This document shows positions 1-5,943 of a stretch of DNA of 11,402 nt, one piece after another. Below the pieces are notes generated by a model. It searched no databases and was not told the DNA's origin. It saw only the letters and a list, made by a program, of their open reading frames with translations. Position 1 is the first letter of the stretch. Every line of letters starts with the position of its first letter. A program made the position numbers and the translations under genes. Source of the DNA: an uncultured bacterium (GTDB lineage: Bacteria; Verrucomicrobiota; Kiritimatiellia; RFP12; UBA1067); NCBI GenBank assembly GCA_902779075.1, contig CACZAK010000133.1, positions 1 through 11,402 on the forward strand. The letters are read 5' to 3'.

Positions 1-1323
1 GCCAGATTTGCGGATTGCATCGAGAACGGATGGGGAAACGGGGCCAAGAAACGGTCGCTGCGCAAGGTGATGAACCGCGAGGGGACGAAGGACGAGCTTC
101 CCGAATCGCTCGGACTTCTCTCCGAGGCAGTCCATGCGTCCACGAAGAAGCTCCCTGTCATCTTGATCGACGAATACGACCAGCCGATCACCTCCGCTTC
201 GACGCATGGGTACTACGACGAAATGTGTACCTTCATGCGCGTGTTCCTCTCGGGCGCACTGAAAGACAACGAACATTGCCACATCGGGATCATGACGGGC
301 GTTCTCCGCGTGGCGAAGGAGGGAATCCTCTCCGGACTCAACAACCCCGAGGTCTGGACGGTCTTCGAACAGAAGTACTCGCAGTATTTCGGCTTTACCG
401 AGGAAGAGGTCGCGGAAATGGCGCGGTACTACGGTGCCGAGGACAAGATGCCAGAGATCAAGTCGTGGTACGACGGCTACGATTTCGGCGGCACGGAGAT
501 CTACAATCCGTGGAGCGTGCTGAGGTATTTCCAGTGCAATTGCAAGCCCGACGCCTACTGGCTCGACACGAGTTCCAACGACCTCATCACCGAAATCGTG
601 CAGGAGCTGCCGTTCAACATGGAACGCAGGTTGCATGCGCTGATGAAGGGCGAGACGATCACGGTTCCGATGACGAAGGAGCTTGGACCATACAAACTTA
701 TCCGCGAAAACGAAAACACGCTTTATACGCTTTTGGTCTCGGCGGGTTATCTGAAGGCTGTCGGGCCGATTGACGAAAACGGAGACTGTCCGGTGACGAT
801 ACCGAACAAAGAGCTCAGCCAGGTGTTTTACCGGGAGATCGTCCAGAAGGTCCGCTCGTTCGACAAAAAAGGCGGCATTTCCGCAGTTGAGGATGCGCTT
901 CGCGAGCGCGATCCGTTCCTCTTCGGGAAGTACCTCGCAGCGTATCTCAAGGAGTCGGTGAGTTTCTTCGACACGGCGGCGGAGGGGTTCTACCACGGAC
1001 TCGTCCTCGGGTTCATCGCGTGCTTCCGCAACCGGTTCGTCGTGAAGTCAAACCGAGAGTCAGGCGAAGGGCGCTACGACATCTCCATGCGTCCGCTTGT
1101 GGACGCGATGCCCGGCGTGGTGATCGAGCTCAAGGCGGCGGATGAGGAGACGGAAGACCTCGACGCGCTCGCCCGCGAGGTGCGGCGTCAGATCGACACG
1201 CGTGCATACACCACCGAGATGCTCGCTGACTTCGCCGCACATGGCGAAAAGCGCGACATCCTCAAGTTCGGCATGGCCTTCTACAAGAAGAACCTCGTCG
1301 TCTGCAAGGACCTTCCCAAATGA
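1..1323 (+). CDS. AAA-ATPase-like / PD-(D/E)XK nuclease-fold protein, 5' end missing
   Basis: The reading frame is open from the first base of the window, so the start and the N-terminal part (where the Walker A loop would lie) are cut off; 440 residues remain. Counting the first visible codon as residue 1, a Walker B-like VILIDEYD sits near residues 53-60. It is followed by GIMTGVLRVAKEGILSGLNN, then FGFTEEEV, WYDGYDFGG and IYNPWSV, which are hallmarks of the AAA-ATPase_like (DUF1703-type) family. The C-terminal part has GRYD (Asp360) and IELK (Glu376, Lys378), the expected acidic and E-x-K residues of the PDDEXK_9 nuclease fold. Such proteins are abundant in gut Bacteroidota and PVC bacteria, often in many copies; their role is not established, and defence or mobile-element functions have been suggested. 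The gene ends with TGA just before a cluster of palindromic repeats. Family assignment is confident, function is not. An internal ATG at 67 is not a likely start, because the frame continues upstream and the Walker A region would be lost. Confidence 0.9.
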   Translation, partial: ARFADCIENGWGNGAKKRSLRKVMNREGTKDELPESLGLLSEAVHASTKKLPVILIDEYDQPITSASTHGYYDEMCTFMRVFLSGALKDNEHCHIGIMTGVLRVAKEGILSGLNNPEVWTVFEQKYSQYFGFTEEEVAEMARYYGAEDKMPEIKSWYDGYDFGGTEIYNPWSVLRYFQCNCKPDAYWLDTSSNDLITEIVQELPFNMERRLHALMKGETITVPMTKELGPYKLIRENENTLYTLLVSAGYLKAVGPIDENGDCPVTIPNKELSQVFYREIVQKVRSFDKKGGISAVEDALRERDPFLFGKYLAAYLKESVSFFDTAAEGFYHGLVLGFIACFRNRFVVKSNRESGEGRYDISMRPLVDAMPGVVIELKAADEETEDLDALAREVRRQIDTRAYTTEMLADFAAHGEKRDILKFGMAFYKKNLVVCKDLPK

Positions 1324-1338
1324 TCGACCTCGCCGTGC

Positions 1339-1352
1339 GGTAGGGCGAGGCG
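1339..1352 (+). repeat. half copy of the REP-like palindrome
   Basis: Fourteen bases, GGTAGGGCGAGGCG, match the first half of the 28-base repeat that starts two bases further on, with one difference (A for G in the foot). It looks like a truncated unit abutting a complete one. Confidence 0.6.
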
Positions 1353-1353
1353 C

Positions 1354-1381
1354 GGTGGGGCGAGGCGTCTCGCCGAGCCGC
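1354..1381 (+). repeat. REP-like palindrome, GTGG-foot type (copy B1)
   Basis: A 28-base unit beginning GGTGGGG. It can fold as GGC, then a tandem G-A/G-A mismatch, then GGCG/CGCC with a TCT loop, closing with GCC. The alternative GGCGAG/CTCGCC hairpin (1359-1374) is also possible. It is 26/28 identical to the inverted copy at 1444-1471, so the two can pair as arms of a 118-base REPIN-like unit. No T-run follows, so it is not a convincing terminator for the gene ending at 1323. Confidence 0.85.
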
Positions 1382-1387
1382 CACAAG

Positions 1388-1416
1388 GGTGGGGCGAACC
1401 GTCCTCGGTGAGCCGT
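1388..1416 (+). repeat. REP-like palindrome, GTGG-foot type (copy B3)
   Basis: This copy begins GGTGGGG and is one base longer than the other units. It folds as GGC, tandem G-A, ACCG, loop TCCT, CGGT, tandem G-A, GCC. The apical stem ACCG/CGGT replaces GGCG/CGCC of copy B1, a compensated change that supports the fold. Just after it, AACAGCAAG is repeated at 1417-1425 and 1431-1439. Confidence 0.75.
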
Positions 1417-1443
1417 AACAGCAAGCGTACAACAGCAAGTTGT

Positions 1444-1471
1444 GCGGCTCGGCGGGACGGCTCGCCCCACC
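1444..1471 (-). repeat. REP-like palindrome, GTGG-foot type, inverted (copy B2)
   Basis: On the minus strand this reads GGTGGGGCGAGCC and so on, and differs from copy B1 at two of 28 positions. It lies two bases from the next unit (1474-1501) in the same orientation. Confidence 0.85.
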
Positions 1472-1473
1472 AT

Positions 1474-1501
1474 GCGGGCCGCCCGGTGGTCGGCCCCTAC
1501 C
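1474..1501 (-). repeat. REP-like palindrome, GTAG-foot type (copy A1)
   Basis: On the minus strand the unit starts GGTAGGG and forms GGGCCG/CGGCCC arms around a nine-base loop in which CC and GG can pair further. It is identical over 28 bases to the copies at 6835-6862 and 8071-8098, which lie more than 5 kb away inside hrpA. It ends about 10 bases before the -35 box of the surface-protein promoter. Confidence 0.9.
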
Positions 1502-1510
1502 ATTTTCGGC

Positions 1511-1540
1511 TTGCGGTCGGCGGTTAGATTATGGTATCAT
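1511..1540 (+). promoter_or_regulatory. predicted promoter of the surface-protein gene
   Basis: A -35 box TTGCGG (1511-1516) and a -10 box TATCAT (1535-1540) are 18 bases apart. TGG directly precedes the -10, giving the TGn extended form that also occurs at the hrpA and rpoB promoters here. Transcription would start near 1547, leaving a leader of about 50 bases. The match is moderate and the prediction is from sequence only. Confidence 0.5.
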
Positions 1541-1584
1541 TGTGCCAATTCAACTGGCCAAGAAATAATCTTCAACAGTTACAA

Positions 1585-1590
1585 AGAGGA
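1585..1590 (+). promoter_or_regulatory. ribosome binding site that fixes the start at 1597
   Basis: AGAGGA lies six bases before ATG 1597. The upstream in-frame ATG at 1531 overlaps the predicted -10 box and has no such site, so 1597 is preferred. Confidence 0.75.
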
Positions 1591-1596
1591 AAAGCG

Positions 1597-4500
1597 ATGG
1601 AAAAACTTATCTGCAACTCCCGTAGGGGGGGGGCGAAAACTTCTAGTTTTGCTCGTGTTGTTGCTCTGGTTCGTAAGGTCGCGACAAGCGCGACCCTCCC
1701 GGCAGTTCTGGCTCTTGCGGTGACGTCGTTCGCCGACGGGTTGCCCGATGGCTACACGCAGCTGCCGTACCTCAAAGCGAACGCGAACGTCCAGGTCAAG
1801 ACTGGCTACACGCCGACCGCGACGGACAAGATTGTGATGACGTGGTGTCCGACGCAGGTCTCCGCAACGGAGGCGCTCTGGTGTGCGCGCGCAAGTACTA
1901 CTTCCGCGGGATTCACTGCGTTTTCCTACTACGGACAAAAGGTCGGCATCACCATTAACAGTACCATCTACAACGAGAACGATACGCCGCCGAGCGGGTT
2001 TACGGTCCAAAAGCGTGATCTCCTTGCCGCCTACACGAAATACACCGTCATCGCCGACGGCTACGCGAAGACGCTTGCGGTCACGAATGTCTTCACGGGC
2101 GCGGAGGTGGTGAACGCCTCGTGGACGGTTGCCAACAACTTCACGGTCGGCTCGCAGCTCTGCCTGTTCGCGTCGCACAAATCAAGTGCCGCAACCCCCA
2201 ACGGGAACTACTCGTCCCACTTCCTCTATTCGTTCAAGGTCTATGACGCGGCAGGGACGCTGAAGCTCGACCTCGTTCCTGCCAAGGACTCCAGCGGCAC
2301 CGTCGGCCTCTACGACACCGTGGGCGACAGTTTCAAGACGAAGAGCACGACCAGCGGCTCGCTTACTGACACGCTGATCGACAAGACCTTCGACGACGAC
2401 TTCACGCTCCTCGGCGACGAGGTGTTCGGAACCGTCACCGTGGCGGCGGGCAAGACGCTCGACCTCAACGGACACAACCTCACCGTGGGCGGCCTCGCCG
2501 GAGACGGCACGATCACCGCCGGCCTCCGAGACCTCACATCACCCGACCCAAACGGCGAACGCGTGACGCAAACGGGGACGTTCTACGGCAGCAGCAAGGG
2601 GAGCAACCTGTTCAACGACAACTATTCGCGTGTGGCCGACGGCGATCACCGCGTCATTGTTACGAGGGCGAACCTTCCAATTTCCGTGACGTACGACTTC
2701 GGCGCGGAGACGCCGCAGAAGATCGATTGCTACAAGATCTACTGCGGCACCTGGGAGAACAACCAGACGCGCGGCCCGAAGACGTGGACGTTCGAGGGTG
2801 CTGACGATGTGAACGGCACATGGACGACTCTCCACTCGGTTGACAACGAGACCTGGTTCAACACGCACGAGGTGCGCACGTACGCGATCGACAATTCCAC
2901 CACCTACCGCTACTACCGCATCACGTTCACGGCCTCGAGCACGACGTATCTGGAACTGGTGCAGCTGGAATACTTCAATACCTCGTTGGGCAACGCCGCG
3001 CAGGGCGAGCTTCACGTGGCCGTGCCGCAGGGCGTGGCATCCACCAACTCGACGGTGACGATCCACGGCAACGTCAAGCTCGTCAAGGAAGGCGAGGGCA
3101 CGTTCGTCGGCAACAAGCTGGATCAGGCGTATTACGGCGGCAACTTGGTTTCGGAGGGTGCGCTCAAGGCCATGCCGGACATACGCCTCCCGTTCGGTGC
3201 GGGCGGGTCGGACGTGCAGGTAGATGCGGGCGCGGCGTACGACTTCAATGGCGCGACCAGCAGCTACATCTACCACTTCAAGATGAACGGCGGCAAGCTG
3301 ACAAACACCGGAGCGGAATTGACCGCGACGGTTGCGCAGGCCGGAAAGATGACGCTCCTGGCGGACTCTTACATGGAAGGTCCGTTCGGACTTGGCTTCC
3401 GAAGGGCGAACGACGCTCATGTGATCGTCGATCTCGCCGGGCATACGCTCTCCATCAGCAACGACGACACGATTGTCATCTCCGCTACAACGTTCTCCAA
3501 TGGCGTCGTCCGCATCGAGGGATATGACGGCATCCCGTTCTACAATGGCGGACATGCCGATACGGCCACGCTTGACATCAAGGGACTGATTGCCGTGTAC
3601 AAGGCCGATATTACCGTAAGCAACCTCTGCCTCCGCAGCGGAAGCACATCTTCGGTGAGTAGCGACTCCAAGTATGCGTTCAAGGTCTTTGGCACGTTCA
3701 AGACGGAGACGGACGACTTCCCGTTCGTGACGATGATGGACGGCTCGACGCTCGACCTGAAGGACCGCGAAGGTACCTTGAACGCCGTCAGCGCAAGCTC
3801 AAACTCGAATGGATTCAGACTCAGGTTCAACGACGGCGCGACGGTGACGATCGACGTGAGCGGACGCATCTTGTCTCTCGGCGACCAGCTCATTGCGTGG
3901 GACGAAGTACCGCAGAACGTTACGTTCCAGTTCGACGCGGCGACGGCGGAGGGCGGCGTTGCGCCGGCGGTCACGGAGCGCGGGCTCTTCTACGGCGTCG
4001 TCGCCAACACCGTGGAAGAGGCGTGGTGGACCGGCGGCGCGGGCGACGGCGACGTCGCCAACTCAGCCAACTGGCTCTGCAAGAACATCCTCGGCGAAAC
4101 GATGACGGACGCCCTGCCGACCGACGTCACGCACGTTTATCTCGAAGGCGCGCTGGCGACCAACGTCCCGAGTCTCGCCTGCCGCATCTGCACGCTCACC
4201 AACGCCACGCTCGCGGCAGACAGCGACCTCCGCGACCTCGGCGCGAAGCTCGAAATCGCGCCCAATGCGACGGTCAACCTCAACGGCAAGAAACTTTACG
4301 TCTCGGCTTCTGCGCAGATCGGCGCCTGCACCGTGAGGGACGTGGATCCCGTCGATCTCACCTCGCCCGATACGGCCGGCAATCACGTTACGCACACGGG
4401 GACGTTCTATGGCGGTACCGTCGGCGCGAACATCTTCAGCGACAACTACGTGCGCCAAGTAGATGGCGTACACCGCATTATCGTCGAAGCGAAAAAACTT

Positions 4501-5907
4501 CCCGTTTCAGTCACATACGACTTCGGCAGCCCGACGGTCGTCGATGCCTACAGAATCTGGACGGGGCCGATTTCGAAAGGGGCAAACCGTCTGCCGATGC
4601 GCTGGAAGATCGAAGGTTCGACTGATGGCGCGGACTGGGCACTTCTCGACTACCGCAAGGACGCGTCGGGGTATGGCGAAGGGAATGGACACCGGACCTA
4701 TTCTTTCGACAACGAGACGGCGTACAGCCGCTACCGCATCACGCTTGAGGCCGCGCAGTTGGACAACAGCGGTTACCTTGAGATGGTGCAGCTTGAGTAC
4801 TTCCATCTGAAGCCGACTCAGGGCGAGCTGCACATCGACACGACAGGCGTCTCGGGCGAAGTTGCGTTCCCCAGCATGTTGCTGCTCGGGAACATGCGCC
4901 TCGTCAAGGAGGGCACGGGAACGCTCCTCCTCTCGAAGAAAGAGCAGACGCACGTCGGCGGCATGGAAGTACTGGGGGGGACAGTCGCCATCCCGACCTC
5001 GGAGTGGGCGAGCAATGGGTTCTTTGGCGAGCGCGGTGGCGACGTCATCGTGCGCGGGAACAACTCCGGTGTAGCGGGAGCGGAGTCTGGCGTCATCGAG
5101 TTTAACGCGAGGGAGGGCTACACCGGCTACAGGTACATACTGGACGGCGGGGCAGTTTACGATCCCAGCCTCGCCAACTTGACCGACATCCGGCTCAACA
5201 CCAATTCCTGGATCAAACTGACCTCCGTCACGCCGAAAAACGGCACGAACTACATCGGCCGTGCGCTCAGCCCGTCCTTTGTCGATCTGCGCGGATACAC
5301 GCTTTCCACGTACATAGAGGGAGGCGGACGGACGCTCTACCTCAACAACGTCACGGTTGACGACGGTCTTGTGGATGTCGTGTCTGGTGGGTGGTTTGGT
5401 TCGCTCGGCACGATCGTCGCCACGAACAACGTGTCGTTCAGGGTGAATTGCGCGTGCGACATCCAAGGGGAGTTCTACGCGAAAAACTACACCTATCTGC
5501 AAGCCAGCCCAAACTACAACCGAGGCGCCGGCGTGGTCGATGTCTATGGGACGTTCGGCATGGCCTCCCGGGCCTTCCATGGTACGCGGCTGCACGACGG
5601 CTCGACGATTGATTTCGCTGATTATGGCGCCAATATTCCGTTCCCGCTGCCGGCGGTCTCAGTAATCGTCGACACAGAGCCGGGAGACAAGACGCTCCGC
5701 TTCGAGCCGGGCGCGACGATTGGCGTGAAGCTCGGAGAGCGCGAGGTCGCGAAGGGGACGTGCATCATCTCGTGGGATGCGGAAACCGCGCCAGACGCGA
5801 CGGTGAAGTTCGTGCCAGCCGACCCCGACCGTAAGTACAAGCTCAGGAAGCAGTCCGACGGCCTCTACTACTATCGCCCCGCCGGTTTCGTGATGATCGT
5901 GAAATAA
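1597..5907 (+). CDS. large secreted beta-rich surface protein with LamG-like and discoidin-like domains
   Basis: The protein has 1436 residues. A long basic N-region is followed by a hydrophobic stretch (about 34-46, ending TSFA), a likely Sec signal with cleavage after Ala46. Residues 49-250 resemble a LamG/concanavalin-like domain, opening with LPDGYTQLPYL and closing near FKVYDAAGTLKLDLVPAK and VGLYD. Residues 311-462 and 920-1070 are two copies of one module (DLTSPD, TGTFYG, VTYDFG, YRYYRIT or YSRYRIT, LEYF), similar to F5/8 type C discoidin domains that bind sugars or surfaces. Each copy is followed by an autotransporter-associated strand motif (KLVKEGEGTF near 494; RLVKEGTGTLLLS near 1101). 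WWTGGAGDGD near 810 precedes a beta-helix-like stretch. The rest is rich in Gly, Asn and Thr and probably forms a beta-helix. I see no beta-barrel, LPXTG, PEP-CTERM or C-terminal membrane segment, so its attachment is unclear. The start is set by an AGAGGA site and lies downstream of a predicted promoter. A run of nine G at codons 10-12 is unusual. Adhesion or glycan binding is likely but inferred. Confidence 0.85.
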   Translation: MEKLICNSRRGGAKTSSFARVVALVRKVATSATLPAVLALAVTSFADGLPDGYTQLPYLKANANVQVKTGYTPTATDKIVMTWCPTQVSATEALWCARASTTSAGFTAFSYYGQKVGITINSTIYNENDTPPSGFTVQKRDLLAAYTKYTVIADGYAKTLAVTNVFTGAEVVNASWTVANNFTVGSQLCLFASHKSSAATPNGNYSSHFLYSFKVYDAAGTLKLDLVPAKDSSGTVGLYDTVGDSFKTKSTTSGSLTDTLIDKTFDDDFTLLGDEVFGTVTVAAGKTLDLNGHNLTVGGLAGDGTITAGLRDLTSPDPNGERVTQTGTFYGSSKGSNLFNDNYSRVADGDHRVIVTRANLPISVTYDFGAETPQKIDCYKIYCGTWENNQTRGPKTWTFEGADDVNGTWTTLHSVDNETWFNTHEVRTYAIDNSTTYRYYRITFTASSTTYLELVQLEYFNTSLGNAAQGELHVAVPQGVASTNSTVTIHGNVKLVKEGEGTFVGNKLDQAYYGGNLVSEGALKAMPDIRLPFGAGGSDVQVDAGAAYDFNGATSSYIYHFKMNGGKLTNTGAELTATVAQAGKMTLLADSYMEGPFGLGFRRANDAHVIVDLAGHTLSISNDDTIVISATTFSNGVVRIEGYDGIPFYNGGHADTATLDIKGLIAVYKADITVSNLCLRSGSTSSVSSDSKYAFKVFGTFKTETDDFPFVTMMDGSTLDLKDREGTLNAVSASSNSNGFRLRFNDGATVTIDVSGRILSLGDQLIAWDEVPQNVTFQFDAATAEGGVAPAVTERGLFYGVVANTVEEAWWTGGAGDGDVANSANWLCKNILGETMTDALPTDVTHVYLEGALATNVPSLACRICTLTNATLAADSDLRDLGAKLEIAPNATVNLNGKKLYVSASAQIGACTVRDVDPVDLTSPDTAGNHVTHTGTFYGGTVGANIFSDNYVRQVDGVHRIIVEAKKLPVSVTYDFGSPTVVDAYRIWTGPISKGANRLPMRWKIEGSTDGADWALLDYRKDASGYGEGNGHRTYSFDNETAYSRYRITLEAAQLDNSGYLEMVQLEYFHLKPTQGELHIDTTGVSGEVAFPSMLLLGNMRLVKEGTGTLLLSKKEQTHVGGMEVLGGTVAIPTSEWASNGFFGERGGDVIVRGNNSGVAGAESGVIEFNAREGYTGYRYILDGGAVYDPSLANLTDIRLNTNSWIKLTSVTPKNGTNYIGRALSPSFVDLRGYTLSTYIEGGGRTLYLNNVTVDDGLVDVVSGGWFGSLGTIVATNNVSFRVNCACDIQGEFYAKNYTYLQASPNYNRGAGVVDVYGTFGMASRAFHGTRLHDGSTIDFADYGANIPFPLPAVSVIVDTEPGDKTLRFEPGATIGVKLGEREVAKGTCIISWDAETAPDATVKFVPADPDRKYKLRKQSDGLYYYRPAGFVMIVK
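1625..1633 (+). repeat. poly-G tract (9 G) in the start of the surface-protein gene
   Basis: Nine consecutive G lie in codons 10-12 of the surface protein, coding for part of RRGGA. Losing one G sends translation to a stop at 1721-1723; gaining one sends it to TAG at 1644-1646. Tracts of this kind cause phase variation in surface genes of other bacteria; that this one varies is inferred. Confidence 0.8.
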
Positions 5908-5918
5908 CCGGAATTGGC

Positions 5919-5942
5919 TTGAAATCTGCCGGCAGTCTTCAA
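5919..5942. terminator. inverted repeat between convergent genes, possible weak bidirectional terminator
   Basis: Arms TTGAA...CTGCC and GGCAG...TTCAA form a near-perfect 24-base dyad with two internal mismatches around the palindrome CTGCCGGCAG. It fills most of the 36 bases between the stop of the surface-protein gene (5907) and the stop of hrpA (5944). There is little loop and no clear T-run, so termination is only suggested by position and symmetry. Confidence 0.4.
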
Positions 5943-5943
5943 A

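Noticed and set aside
1359..1374. Hairpin GGCGAG/CTCGCC as a terminator of the first gene
   Set aside because: There is no T-run after it, and it belongs to a repeat unit that also occurs elsewhere.
1060..1503. Minus-strand frame starting MVGADHRAARM across the repeat cluster
   Set aside because: Its start and first third come from palindromic repeats and the rest is antisense to the nuclease-fold gene. The ATG is supplied by the repeat junction and has no upstream signals.
1531..1596. Earlier start for the surface protein at ATG 1531
   Set aside because: It overlaps the predicted -10 box, has no ribosome binding site, and adds 22 residues that do not look like a signal peptide. ATG 1597 has AGAGGA at good spacing.
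1618..1632. Twin arginine in the N-region of the surface protein (SRRGG)
   Set aside because: The residues after RR are Gly-Gly-Ala, not the hydrophobic residues expected for a Tat signal; an ordinary Sec signal fits.
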